64,000 nt of DNA, taken from Microbacterium nanhaiense. GTDB lineage: Bacteria; Actinomycetota; Actinomycetes; Actinomycetales; Microbacteriaceae. A program made the translations under genes and the position numbers. Shown piece after piece: positions 7,760 through 15,974 of this stretch (the stretch's first letter is position 1; each line of letters starts with the position of its first letter). A model generated the notes under the pieces. It was given only the letters and a program-made list of their open reading frames with translations. It searched no databases and was not told the origin of the DNA. Location of the stretch: contig NZ_BMMQ01000001.1 of NCBI RefSeq assembly GCF_014646015.1, positions 124,001 to 188,000 of the forward strand, written 5' to 3'.

Positions 7760-8521
7760 ATGGCCGATGAGCTGTTGATCACGACCCCTCTCGGGTTTCG
7801 CGCGGCGGGTGACGAACGACTCGACCTGACGTGGACTGTCTCGAAACTCACGGGCTGGTTCGAACGTGCAGGTGTGAAGTCTGAGCGCTCCTCACGCGCG
7901 TGGGGCGATGGTGACTATTCCGCACCGTCGTTCCGCGAGGCGAAGCTTCCCGCGTTCGAGGGCCTGTGTTTCTCCCGCTCCGGCGCGGAGCAACACCACT
8001 TTCTCCAGATGCTTGAAGCCCAGCTCGGCAACGGTGAGATGACGCGCTTTACCGTCCAGGGCGCGGCAGGAACGACGTGGGCAGACGCGAAGCTCGACAG
8101 CGAGCCCACTTTCGAGATGGGCCTCTACGGTCGCACGCTCCGATACCGGGCGACGATGTATGTCCCGTCCGGGTATCGGTATGGCGATCTACGCGAGTAT
8201 GCGTCGGGGGAGCGCGCCTATCATCGCGGCACGGCTGAGGCTGTCCCGCGCTTTGTTGTCACGGGCGCGATGCCGTCGGGCTATCGGATCCAGGCGGGCG
8301 GGCTCACGTTCACTGTCACGCAGGCTCTCGCGGCGGGCCAGACGCACACGATCGATTTCGCGGACGGCGGGATGGTCTACCGCAACGGTGTTCTACAGCG
8401 GGGCGTGTACGCGCACCCGCGGCAGATGTGGACGGTGCCGCGTGGTATCGGCATCGTGCACACGCTCGCGCCGATCTCAGGCACAGGCACGTTGAAGGTG
8501 CAGCTCACCGATACCTACTAG
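7760..8521 (+). CDS. Distal tail protein (Dit-like)
   Basis: A 253-aa protein immediately after the tape measure, where the distal tail hub protein is normally encoded. It is beta-rich throughout, with 'GDYSAPSFREAKLPAFEGLCFS' and a C-terminal galectin-like set of strands ('FVVTGAMPSGYRIQAGGLTFTV', 'DFADGGMVYRNGVLQ', 'GIGIVHTLAPISGTGTLKVQLTDTY') typical of Dit proteins. The product would form the ring that connects tube and baseplate. Confidence 0.75.
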   Translation: MADELLITTPLGFRAAGDERLDLTWTVSKLTGWFERAGVKSERSSRAWGDGDYSAPSFREAKLPAFEGLCFSRSGAEQHHFLQMLEAQLGNGEMTRFTVQGAAGTTWADAKLDSEPTFEMGLYGRTLRYRATMYVPSGYRYGDLREYASGERAYHRGTAEAVPRFVVTGAMPSGYRIQAGGLTFTVTQALAAGQTHTIDFADGGMVYRNGVLQRGVYAHPRQMWTVPRGIGIVHTLAPISGTGTLKVQLTDTY

Positions 8522-8529
8522 GGGGACTC

Positions 8530-9639
8530 GTGGATTACGGGTGGACTGCTTTCATCTATGAGACTCGCTCGGGTCAGATCGAGCTCCCGGTGGAACTGTC
8601 GTCGTCTAGCGCGACGCGGCTTCTGACGGGTCAGGGGACAGGTTCGCACGGGATCCGCGCACAGGGCATGTCTCGAGCGCTCCTGCGGGAGATCTCGGAG
8701 GGGAATCGTTGGTCGCTCGCGATCGGCTGGGCTGATGACCCGTCGTTCTGCGCCTATGCGGGCGTGATCCAGGGGCGCCGGCTGGATGACGAGACGGATA
8801 CGGCGACGGTGAAGACGCGTGAGCTTCCGTCGGCGATGTTTGGTGACCGGTCGTTTTTCGGCGTGAATCAGTACGAGCCGGTGAATGGGAAGCTGACGAT
8901 CACGAATCGCTCCTATTCGGGTGCGGTGCGTGCGATGCTCGCGGCGTGTATGGCGCCGTCATCGGAGTGGGCGTTCCCGATCGATCTCCCTGCGGATGGA
9001 ACAGGCTCGTTCTCCAAGACGGCGAAGCACGAGGAAGCCCTCACGCTCGCTGATCTGTTGCAGATCGTGCGCGACATGGGACAGGAGATTGATTTCCGCC
9101 CGTACTTTTCTGGCAGCACGGTCCGACACCAGACACGGGTCGCGTCGAAGATCAACACAGGTGTTGGCGCTGATCTTCCTGCCCGCGCCCCAGGCTCGCT
9201 CCTCGTGGGCCTATCGCGCGAGGACGACTGGACGGATCAGCACACGGGGGTCGGGGCATTCGGTAATGGTCAGGGCCAGGTGCGCCCGTACGCATATGCT
9301 CCGTCGTCGGGCTCGGGAGCGACGTTGACGCCCGTCAGGGACTCGTTCGTCACGTTCCCCGACATTGAGGTTCCCGAAGGAGATACGGCCGCACAGGCCC
9401 ACCTACAGGCCGCGGCTGACGCGGAGTATGCGCGCACGAAGGGTTCCGTCGAGTCGACGTCTTTCGGCATCTCCATCTGGGGTGTCGGCCCGCAGATCGC
9501 GGAACCGGGGAAGCTACTCAACCTGTGGTCGTACGGCGGCCTCGCTCTCGAGGACGGCCTCACCCAGAAGCGCGTGACGGGCCTCCGCGTCGACCTTTCA
9601 ACGATGATTACTCCGGAGGTGGAAAGCTATGCCGCTTGA
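8530..9639 (+). CDS. Baseplate hub / minor tail protein
   Basis: A 369-aa protein starting at GTG 8530 behind GGGGG. Position after the Dit-like gene and the beta-rich sequence suggest the Tal/gp37-like hub of the siphovirus tip. The middle segment 'NRSYSGAVRAMLAACMAPSSEWAFPIDLPADGTG' and the C-terminal 'EPGKLLNLWSYGGLALEDGLTQKRVTGLRVDLS' are patterns seen in actinophage minor tail proteins at this location. No peptidase motif is present here; that function sits in the next gene, which overlaps by 11 bases. Confidence 0.65.
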   Translation: MDYGWTAFIYETRSGQIELPVELSSSSATRLLTGQGTGSHGIRAQGMSRALLREISEGNRWSLAIGWADDPSFCAYAGVIQGRRLDDETDTATVKTRELPSAMFGDRSFFGVNQYEPVNGKLTITNRSYSGAVRAMLAACMAPSSEWAFPIDLPADGTGSFSKTAKHEEALTLADLLQIVRDMGQEIDFRPYFSGSTVRHQTRVASKINTGVGADLPARAPGSLLVGLSREDDWTDQHTGVGAFGNGQGQVRPYAYAPSSGSGATLTPVRDSFVTFPDIEVPEGDTAAQAHLQAAADAEYARTKGSVESTSFGISIWGVGPQIAEPGKLLNLWSYGGLALEDGLTQKRVTGLRVDLSTMITPEVESYAA

Positions 9640-10750
9640 TCCTCTAGCGAAACTGCGCGCACGGATGGACACGCTCGAGAAGCTCCTCCGCTCGCGCTAC
9701 CTCGAGCGCTCGTCGATCACCGACGGCGTGATGACGTTCATCCGCGGCAGGCTCCGCCTTCTGGGCGGCGCGGTCCTCGAGATCGTCGGAAACGTCATCG
9801 GCTCGGGCGTCTTCGACTGGACTGGTCAGGTCTTCTTGAAGGGCCCGTGGAACTTCTCTGGCAAAGGCACGATCACCGGAGACGTAGATGCCTCTGGCCA
9901 ATGGAACCAGACTGGCAACTTCGACGTCCTCGGCGGCGGACGGATAAAAGTCGGGAATGTGCTCATCACGCCCGGCTCGGGCGGCAAGGTCACCGTCGGA
10001 ACGGGCTCCGCGCAGGTCGTGCTTGACGGCGCGACGGGGAAGATCACCGCGGGAAAGATCACCATCAACCCGACCGCAGACGGCGGCTCCGTCGTCTTCG
10101 CCAACGGTTCCCGGCTTTTCTCCGACGATGACGTGACGATCCTGCGATCGACGGGTGAGCTTGACCTGCACGGATCCGATGGTGTCGTGGTCGGTGGCAC
10201 GTCGCTCGCAATGAACACACCGAAGATCACATCGGCACCGTTCACCATGGCGGCGGAGGGTGACCTCGAGTTCATCCAGTGGGTGGGCCGCGACAGCCGG
10301 AATGGCGAGTGGAAGCTCGTCTTGCCTGGCATGGGCGGCCCGATGGGCGGCCCGCTCGAGTTCCCCTTCTCGCTGACGCTCGTCACGAGCGAGTTCGGTA
10401 TGCGTGAGCACCCGGACGGTACCGGGCCACGGATGCACGAGGGCATGGACTTCGCCCCTCCCGCTGGTACACCGATCCCGGCTGCGGGTAGCGGTGTCGT
10501 TGCATCGTCGGGCTACTCGTCGGGGTACGGCAATGAGGTGTGGATCGATCACGGCATGATCCGTGGTCAGCGGATCCGCACCCACTACGCCCACATGCAA
10601 AACCCCGGCGTCGCGGCCGGTACGGCGCTCGGCAAGGGCTCGATCGTCGGCCTCGTCGGCAACACGGGCGAATCGTTCGGCGCTCACCTGCACTTCGAGG
10701 TCGAGGTCGACGGCGTGAAGGTCAACCCGCGCGACGTCATCTCGGAGTAA
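9629..10750 (+). CDS. Tail protein with C-terminal M23 peptidase domain
   Basis: A 373-aa structural protein. Residues about 1-230 form a coiled-coil start and then repeated short beta-strands ('GTITGDVDASGQWNQTGNFDVLGGGRIKVGNVLITPGSGGKVTV'), suggesting a triple-stranded beta shaft. Residues about 245-373 are a Zn-dependent M23 endopeptidase: H270 and D274 of the 'HEGMD' motif and H353-x-H355 of 'HLHFE' are present, so all metal ligands are intact. It would cut peptidoglycan peptide bridges during DNA entry. The last late gene before a reverse-strand insertion. Confidence 0.85.
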   Translation: MPLDPLAKLRARMDTLEKLLRSRYLERSSITDGVMTFIRGRLRLLGGAVLEIVGNVIGSGVFDWTGQVFLKGPWNFSGKGTITGDVDASGQWNQTGNFDVLGGGRIKVGNVLITPGSGGKVTVGTGSAQVVLDGATGKITAGKITINPTADGGSVVFANGSRLFSDDDVTILRSTGELDLHGSDGVVVGGTSLAMNTPKITSAPFTMAAEGDLEFIQWVGRDSRNGEWKLVLPGMGGPMGGPLEFPFSLTLVTSEFGMREHPDGTGPRMHEGMDFAPPAGTPIPAAGSGVVASSGYSSGYGNEVWIDHGMIRGQRIRTHYAHMQNPGVAAGTALGKGSIVGLVGNTGESFGAHLHFEVEVDGVKVNPRDVISE

Positions 10751-10751
10751 G

Positions 10752-11213
10752 TCAGGGGCAGAGAGTGCGCAGCGCCTCAGTCACGAAATCAGCGTTCTGC
10801 ACGTCGGTGACGCCGTCGCCCGTGAGAGCGACGATTTCGGACTGGGGCACGCCTGCATCGCGCTCATCGCAGACGTAATACGCAAGCGACAGAATCTCCT
10901 CGTCAGACGCGTCAACGTACCACCAAGCGCCGTAGCTGATGTATTCGCGCATGAGGTCTTCGCCGGTCAGTTCCGGCTCTTCCGAGGGCTCTGCCGACAC
11001 CTCGATCGGGCCAGTCGCCGCGACCGGCGTCTCGCTCTCTTCGGGTTCCACGGTGGCCGTCTCGACAGCCTCGGGTGTCTCGGTGATCGCGGGTTCGTAT
11101 GCCCCGGTGTATGCCGTCTCAGGCTCGTCGGTGAGCGCGTTCACGCCCCAGATGCCGCCGCCCACGACGACGACAGCACCGATACCGCTCGCGATCCAGC
11201 CTGACGTTTTCAT
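10752..11213 (-). CDS. Membrane-anchored DUF732-like secreted protein (moron)
   Basis: A 153-aa protein with one N-terminal membrane segment (residues about 6-26, no lipobox), a Thr/Glu/Pro-rich linker of about 60 residues and a C-terminal domain of about 70 residues. That domain has the DUF732 pattern of actinobacterial secreted proteins: helix, 'YYVCDERDAG', helix, then 'NADFVTEALRTLCP' at the end, with two cysteines placed for a disulfide. ATG 11213 overlaps the stop of the upstream ribbon-helix-helix gene by four bases, making a two-gene operon opposite to the late genes. Function unknown; surface exposure fits lysogenic conversion. Confidence 0.7.
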   Translation of the reverse strand: MKTSGWIASGIGAVVVVGGGIWGVNALTDEPETAYTGAYEPAITETPEAVETATVEPEESETPVAATGPIEVSAEPSEEPELTGEDLMREYISYGAWWYVDASDEEILSLAYYVCDERDAGVPQSEIVALTGDGVTDVQNADFVTEALRTLCP

Positions 11214-11347
11214 TTCTGCTCCGTGTGGGTGATGAGGATTCGGCGGATGAGTGCGGAGACGGGTTCGCGCATGGTGGCGGCTTCGTTGGCGAGTTTCTGC
11301 CAGGTGTCGTCGTCGATGCGGATTTTCCGGATGGGCGTTTCTGCCAT
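11210..11347 (-). CDS. Ribbon-helix-helix regulator, 45 aa
   Basis: A 45-aa protein in the size range of Arc/CopG-type dimers. It reads 'RKIRIDDDTWQKLANEAA' (strand then helix A) and 'REPVSALIRRIL' (helix B), a clear ribbon-helix-helix layout. It precedes and overlaps the DUF732-like gene by four bases, so it likely represses its own operon. ATG 11347 was chosen because CACAAT lies six bases before it, with TTGATA 17 bases further upstream; the longer open frame to 11584 has no such signal and runs against the tail gene at 11408. Confidence 0.7.
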   Translation of the reverse strand: MAETPIRKIRIDDDTWQKLANEAATMREPVSALIRRILITHTEQK

Positions 11348-11382
11348 GCATTCATTGTGGGTCATGTGTGGCCCGTTATCAA
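11348..11382 (-). promoter_or_regulatory. Promoter and candidate operator of the RHH-DUF732 operon
   Basis: Minus-strand -35 TTGATA (11377-11382), 17-base spacer, -10 CACAAT (11354-11359), then six bases to ATG, so the mRNA should be leaderless. The spacer contains an imperfect palindrome (top strand GGGTCATGTGTGGCCC, 11360-11375; arms match 5 of 6), a fitting site for the encoded ribbon-helix-helix dimer to block RNA polymerase. Confidence 0.6.
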
Positions 11383-11407
11383 TACCTAGTTTCGCCGAGG
11401 AGGCGCT

Positions 11408-11893
11408 ATGGCACTCGTGACCGTCACGTACAAGGCGTGGGATCACAACCGGCAGGTTGTCCCCGCCACATGGGAGCCCCGAGTTTTCTTCCGCCCGCTC
11501 AGCACCAGTCTTGCGTCGGGGATGATGACGCACCGTGAGGTTCAGGGCACTCTCGACCCCGTGACTGGCGCGGGGCAGGTGCAACTCGAATCGGCTCCTG
11601 GGCTTCTTTACGTCCCCTTCATGGACTGGCTCGTGCCGTCGGTATCGACGTTGGAGAACCGTTCACGAGGGTACGCAGAGTGGGATCCGATCTTTCCCGC
11701 ACAGGGTGGGCCGATCGATGAGCTCCCGCCGGCTGTGCCGTCGATGATGGCTGGTTTCTATTACGGGCTGGGAGCGCCGCCTCAGTTTCTCCGTACTCGC
11801 AACGATGTGGTCTACATCGATATCTCTGGCGGCGCGAATGGCTGGTGGGATCCGTGGGTTCCTGAGGGAACTCTGGTGGAGGGTGGCGAGTAA
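11408..11893 (+). CDS. Minor tail protein upstream of tail spike
   Basis: A 161-aa protein starting at ATG behind GAGGAGG. It begins with a beta-rich segment 'VTVTYKAWDHNRQVVPATWEPRVFFRPLS', common in small actinophage tip proteins, and ends 'GANGWWDPWVPEGTLVEGGE'. Its stop overlaps the start of the tail spike (TAATG), so it probably forms an adaptor or base for the spike. The role is inferred from position. Confidence 0.55.
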   Translation: MALVTVTYKAWDHNRQVVPATWEPRVFFRPLSTSLASGMMTHREVQGTLDPVTGAGQVQLESAPGLLYVPFMDWLVPSVSTLENRSRGYAEWDPIFPAQGGPIDELPPAVPSMMAGFYYGLGAPPQFLRTRNDVVYIDISGGANGWWDPWVPEGTLVEGGE

Positions 11894-14493
11894 TGGCTCT
11901 TGTGAAGATTGCCCAGGTGCGGTTCGCGACAGATTCGTCGATGGCTACGATCACGCGCACGACGGGGACGCAGTTTCGGACGGCTCTTGAGGAGCTGATC
12001 GCTCAGATCGGTGCGGGCATTATCGCGCAGAACCCGAACCTGATTGCGGCCGCTGAGGCGGCTATCCAGTCGATCGTTTCGGGGTACTTTGCGACGACGA
12101 GCGCGCCGGGGCTGTTCACGTTCCCGAACGCTTCGGAGCCCGCGCCGGGTGTCCTCTCGCAGAAGTTTGCGATCAACCCGCTCGCGATCTCTCCGGCGGT
12201 CGCTTCGTTCCATAACCGACCGACGACGACGGGTGACGCGACAATTCGCGTGGTGTCGTCGGACACGGATCCTGGAACGTGGGGCAACTCGATCGATCCG
12301 ACCGCGCAACAGCCGACGTCGGGGTCGGGCGGCGTGTATGCCTCGGTTGACGTGGGGGGCCCGGATGGTGTGTCTCGCGTCCGGGTGATCTCGGTGTCCA
12401 CGACTGAGGGTGGCAATCGCGCTATCGGAGCATTCACCGCGTCCAGGCTCGCTTCGAACGACATCAAGATCTTGCGCTGGACTGTCGCATCGGGCGGGCA
12501 ATATGCCCTGCAGCGAGGCAATGGCCCCAACCTCGCCGCCATGTCGTGGCGAGTGCTCACCCAGTCCAGCGTCTTTGCGCGCGCAAACGACCTTGTGGAT
12601 CTCGAGTATCTCAAGCGTGATGGCCTTCTGGTCCTCCGCGTGAACGGTGCCGTCGCGGCTGTTGGTGCTCTCACGTCCGCCGAGCGTCCGAGCCACGACA
12701 CGGGTGCGACGATCGCGGGCGTATGGGGCAACGGCAACAACCTCACCTCGAACAAGCTCGGTGGGTGGCAGTGGCTCGTGCCGGTATCTACGGGGACGGT
12801 AACTCGCCGGATGGTTTCGGTCGATTCAACCCTCACGATGCCTGCCGACGTGAAGCTCAACCCGGCGCAGAAGCGCCAGGCGGTCGGCCCAGTGTTCGAC
12901 ATTCGGGACTATGGCGCGAAGTGTGACGGCGTGTATGTCACTGATGCGCGCACTCAGGCGGGGGCGAACTACGTCTGGACGAACTCGTATAACTTCACGT
13001 CTGCGGACATCGGCAAGCGGATTGCAGTGAAGGGCGCAGGCCCCGTTATCGCGAACGCGAACGACGGAGTATGGCTCGCCACGATCACGGCGATTGACGG
13101 TACTGCTGCACGAGTCGACTCGAATGCGACGTCGACGGTCACCGGCGCGCGGTGCGTGTTTGGTACGCCTGATGATGTCGCGATCGCTCAGGCGCAGAAG
13201 GAAGCCGTACGCGCCGGGGGTGGCACGGTTCGGTTCCCCGCCGCGCGCACGATCGCGACTGTGCCGCTGAACGTCGAGAACTACGTCTCGTGGGCGGGCA
13301 TCGACCGGAACGTCTCTTGGGTGCACGTCCTTCAAGACAACCCGGGGAACGGCGGTGTCGCGGGCACGTCGGACTGGCTCACCTGCGCGGGGCGAACCAC
13401 TGATAACCCGCTCATCGGCGCGACGTTCCGAGACTTCGGCGTGAACGCTGAATTCCATGTCCACTCTGCGGGTTACGGCACCGCCGTCAAGCCTCTGAAC
13501 ATCTACCTCGTGCAGCGATGCTCTATAGAGCGCATGAATGTCTGGAACACGCCCGCGACAGCAGTTCCGTTCGACCACTCGTACGACCAGGTGACCATCG
13601 GCTACAACTTCATCCTGAACCCCGGACGCCTCGCACCCAGCGGGGTCGGCCCCGGCGGGTCAGGTATCGGCGCGGGCACGAAGGCAACGGGCGCGACCGA
13701 GCCGACGTTGATCATCGGCAATGTCATCCGTGGCATGCACAGCGCGGCCGTCGCGGGGCCAGGGCATAACGGCATCTTCACCGAGGCGCAGTCGGGCGCA
13801 GACCCGGATGCGGGCGTTCCCGGCTACCGGATCGTGAACAACGTCGTCGAGGGTATGCCTAACGGCATCTCTGACACCGGTTCGACCGGCACGATCATCT
13901 CCGGAAACGAGATCATCGGATGCGGCAACGGCATCCGTCTCGCGAAGACAACCCTGCCGGATGCCTATCCGGGCCTCCACGCGAACATCTTGGGAAACAC
14001 GATTCGAGGATGCACGGGCCCAGGTGAGACGGATGGCGTCGGCATCCTGATCGCGATGCCATCCGGCGGTGGGCCCAACCTTCGCGACTACCTACACACG
14101 CTGATCACGGGCAACCAGATCTTCGAGTGCAAGAGCTGGGGAGTGTCGGTGGAGAACCCGGCGGGTTCCAGTGTCGAAATCACTGGCATCGTCGTGCAGG
14201 GCAACGTCATCCGCGCGTGTGGCCGCTCTGGTGTCCGGCTCTATTCGGGTTCGGGCCGGAAGCTTCGGCAGATTGCCGTGCGCGATAACCAGTTGGTCGG
14301 TAATGGCCGACGGGGAATCTCGGACGACCGGGCCGGGGTGCTCGTATGGAGTGGCGCGACGCTTGAGGGTGGCCGGATCCAGGACAACGACATCTACGAT
14401 CTCGCGTCTAACCCGACGCAGGTCGACACGATCGTCACCACCGGCGCGACACTCACGGGCGCCCGCATCTCAGGGAACACTGGCGACGCGTGA
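11893..14493 (+). CDS. Tail spike with right-handed beta-helix domain
   Basis: An 866-aa receptor-binding protein. Residues about 1-60 are an attachment region; about 100-300 form a beta-sandwich, lectin/LamG-like region ('RVISVSTTEGGNRAIGAFTASR'). At about residue 333 the phrase 'FDIRDYGAKCDGVYV' marks the start of a pectate-lyase-3-like beta-helix, followed by many coil repeats of the 'GN.I.....GI' type ('IVNNVVEGMPNGISDTGSTGTIISGNEIIGCGNGI') to the end. Such spikes bind and often cleave cell-surface polysaccharide. The pyruvyl transferase gene nearby also points to an envelope glycan as receptor. A stem-loop follows. Confidence 0.8.
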   Translation: MALVKIAQVRFATDSSMATITRTTGTQFRTALEELIAQIGAGIIAQNPNLIAAAEAAIQSIVSGYFATTSAPGLFTFPNASEPAPGVLSQKFAINPLAISPAVASFHNRPTTTGDATIRVVSSDTDPGTWGNSIDPTAQQPTSGSGGVYASVDVGGPDGVSRVRVISVSTTEGGNRAIGAFTASRLASNDIKILRWTVASGGQYALQRGNGPNLAAMSWRVLTQSSVFARANDLVDLEYLKRDGLLVLRVNGAVAAVGALTSAERPSHDTGATIAGVWGNGNNLTSNKLGGWQWLVPVSTGTVTRRMVSVDSTLTMPADVKLNPAQKRQAVGPVFDIRDYGAKCDGVYVTDARTQAGANYVWTNSYNFTSADIGKRIAVKGAGPVIANANDGVWLATITAIDGTAARVDSNATSTVTGARCVFGTPDDVAIAQAQKEAVRAGGGTVRFPAARTIATVPLNVENYVSWAGIDRNVSWVHVLQDNPGNGGVAGTSDWLTCAGRTTDNPLIGATFRDFGVNAEFHVHSAGYGTAVKPLNIYLVQRCSIERMNVWNTPATAVPFDHSYDQVTIGYNFILNPGRLAPSGVGPGGSGIGAGTKATGATEPTLIIGNVIRGMHSAAVAGPGHNGIFTEAQSGADPDAGVPGYRIVNNVVEGMPNGISDTGSTGTIISGNEIIGCGNGIRLAKTTLPDAYPGLHANILGNTIRGCTGPGETDGVGILIAMPSGGGPNLRDYLHTLITGNQIFECKSWGVSVENPAGSSVEITGIVVQGNVIRACGRSGVRLYSGSGRKLRQIAVRDNQLVGNGRRGISDDRAGVLVWSGATLEGGRIQDNDIYDLASNPTQVDTIVTTGATLTGARISGNTGDA

Positions 14494-14507
14494 GCGCCGC
14501 CTCCATC

Positions 14508-14532
14508 GGGGAGCCCGTAACGCGGGCTCCCC
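14508..14532 (+). terminator. Stem-loop downstream of the tail spike gene
   Basis: GGGGAGCCCG (14508-14517) and CGGGCTCCCC (14523-14532) form a perfect 10-bp stem with a five-base loop. The next gene starts 18 bases later. Confidence 0.6.
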
Positions 14533-14549
14533 TCAGAGAGGAATAGACC

Positions 14550-14801
14550 ATGTCGGACAAGCCGATCATCCGCGACAACATCATCGCGCCCTCGTCCCGT
14601 GGCGAGGCGTCACCGAACGCCATTCGGACGGAGGTCGCGGCCACCGTGGATGCTTCGCTCATCCGCGACAACATCGTTCAGATGACTACCGATATCGCCA
14701 CAATCAGGCGTGCTGTCTTGGACGCGGTAAAGGAGGAGTTCGGCGGCACATATAGCGGCGAAGACATCGCCCGACGTGTCGTCTCGACCCTGGCCCACTA
14801 G
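14550..14801 (+). CDS. Small phage protein, unknown
   Basis: An 83-aa protein behind a GAGAGGAATAGACC ribosome site. The N-terminal 'KPIIRDNIIAPSSRG' phrase recurs in altered form as 'SLIRDNIVQMTTDIATI', an internal repeat, and the C-terminal half is helical ('RRAVLDAVKEEFGGTYSGEDIARRVVSTLAH'). No recognised domain. It ends four bases inside the convergent pyruvyl transferase gene. It could be a spike chaperone or tip accessory protein, but nothing in the sequence decides this. Confidence 0.5.
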   Translation: MSDKPIIRDNIIAPSSRGEASPNAIRTEVAATVDASLIRDNIVQMTTDIATIRRAVLDAVKEEFGGTYSGEDIARRVVSTLAH

Positions 14802-15856
14802 GACGTCATGAAGCCCAAGAGCTTCTCGTGAGCCTCATCAGTGGAGGTGGCGTAGTGCGCGCTGGAGAACTGGCCCGTGTACGCGTGGAAAACCGTGCTG
14901 ATCTTCCCGTGGTTGTTATCTAGGACCACGTGGGGGATTCCCAACCGTGCTGCGATGACGTGCGCGTGGAGCCGGTCTACAGCGATCCCTCGAGCTGTGG
15001 AGAACAGGTTGACCGCTGAGTCGACATTCCAATCGTTGAGATATGCGATTCGCCGTTCTATGGCCGACTGAGGAAGAGCAGGAACGAGGGTCGAGATCTT
15101 CCGCTTCGCGCCGAGTAGCTTGCGGTTGAACTTCAGCTCCTTGCGCGTGCGGTGCCATCGTGCAGGCACATCGGCATGACGGCCCCAGTCGGTCACGGTG
15201 ATGTCGAAAGACTCCTGCCATGAGCGGGCAGCTTCTGCCAGCCCAGACGCGCCTTCTCGATCCTCTCGCGCGATAACAACGGCACGCGTCGAGCTCGAAC
15301 TCACAGAAGCGTCAGGCTTCGGGTCCCACCCAATCGCCATGTCAAGACACGGCGTGCGGTCGATGTCTGGGAGGTGCTCGGAGGCTCGTTCCAGGGACAG
15401 CTCGTCGCGAACGAGGAGATGAAAGTCGGGGTGAGCGCCCAGGATCTCGTTCGCCTTCTTTGCCCGGTCCGCGTTCTTGAACAAAACGGACTGGGTGAGC
15501 TGGACAATCTTGTACTCCGGGAGCGCCTTCGCGATTCGCTCACGGTGTTCCTGGTGCCCGACCCACACGTCACCGAAATTTCCGCCGCCGCGGAGAAGGA
15601 TTGTCCCCCCTGCGGGTAGCGCTTTGCGGAGGCGGCGCTCATCAAATGACTGCATGTCGCTGACGTAGCGCACTCGGTAGCCGAGGCGGTCCATGTAGGC
15701 GAGCTGGCCGGCCCAGATGAGGGAGTCTCCGACGTTCACCAGTGCGGGGGCGTCGAGGAGGGCTACATCCTTGTGCTCCCCGATTGTGTCTCGGAGAACC
15801 TGCTCGGTTTGCGAGCGGAGGGAAGCGAGGTGCTCGGAGTCTTGCTGCGTAAACAT
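14798..15856 (-). CDS. Polysaccharide pyruvyl transferase family protein (moron)
   Basis: A 352-aa cytoplasmic enzyme of the polysaccharide pyruvyl transferase family (CsaB/ExoV/WcaK type), which moves pyruvate from phosphoenolpyruvate to a sugar as a ketal. Hallmarks: 'APALVNVGDSLIWAGQLAYMDRLGYRVRYV' at the start, 'GGTILLRGGGNFGDVWVGHQ' at about 82-101, 'VRDELSLERASEHL' and the C-terminal 'VDRLHAHVIAARLGIPHVVLDNNHGKI'. It lies on the opposite strand between the tail spike and the endolysin. Its start carries a weak AAGG ribosome site. A phage enzyme that changes cell-wall glycans would alter the receptor used by related phages; this is inference. Confidence 0.8.
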   Translation of the reverse strand: MFTQQDSEHLASLRSQTEQVLRDTIGEHKDVALLDAPALVNVGDSLIWAGQLAYMDRLGYRVRYVSDMQSFDERRLRKALPAGGTILLRGGGNFGDVWVGHQEHRERIAKALPEYKIVQLTQSVLFKNADRAKKANEILGAHPDFHLLVRDELSLERASEHLPDIDRTPCLDMAIGWDPKPDASVSSSSTRAVVIAREDREGASGLAEAARSWQESFDITVTDWGRHADVPARWHRTRKELKFNRKLLGAKRKISTLVPALPQSAIERRIAYLNDWNVDSAVNLFSTARGIAVDRLHAHVIAARLGIPHVVLDNNHGKISTVFHAYTGQFSSAHYATSTDEAHEKLLGFMTS

Positions 15857-15974
15857 CTGGACCTTCTCTGGCCGTAAGGGCTTTGTCGCATCATCCTATC
15901 CGGCCAGCACGCGCCACTCATATTTCAGCCCGTCGGCAACGGCGGGCTTTCCCATTCCCGAAAGGAGGGCCGCT

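Noticed and set aside
11214..11584. Longer minus-strand frame extending the RHH gene, and a 199-aa frame over the DUF732-like gene
   Set aside because: Extensions lack signals; the promoter, the four-base overlap and the domain start all favour the shorter forms.
15927..15948. Small hairpin AGCCCG/CGGGCT before the endolysin
   Set aside because: Only six pairs with a ten-base loop; could end minor read-through but is too weak to annotate as a terminator.
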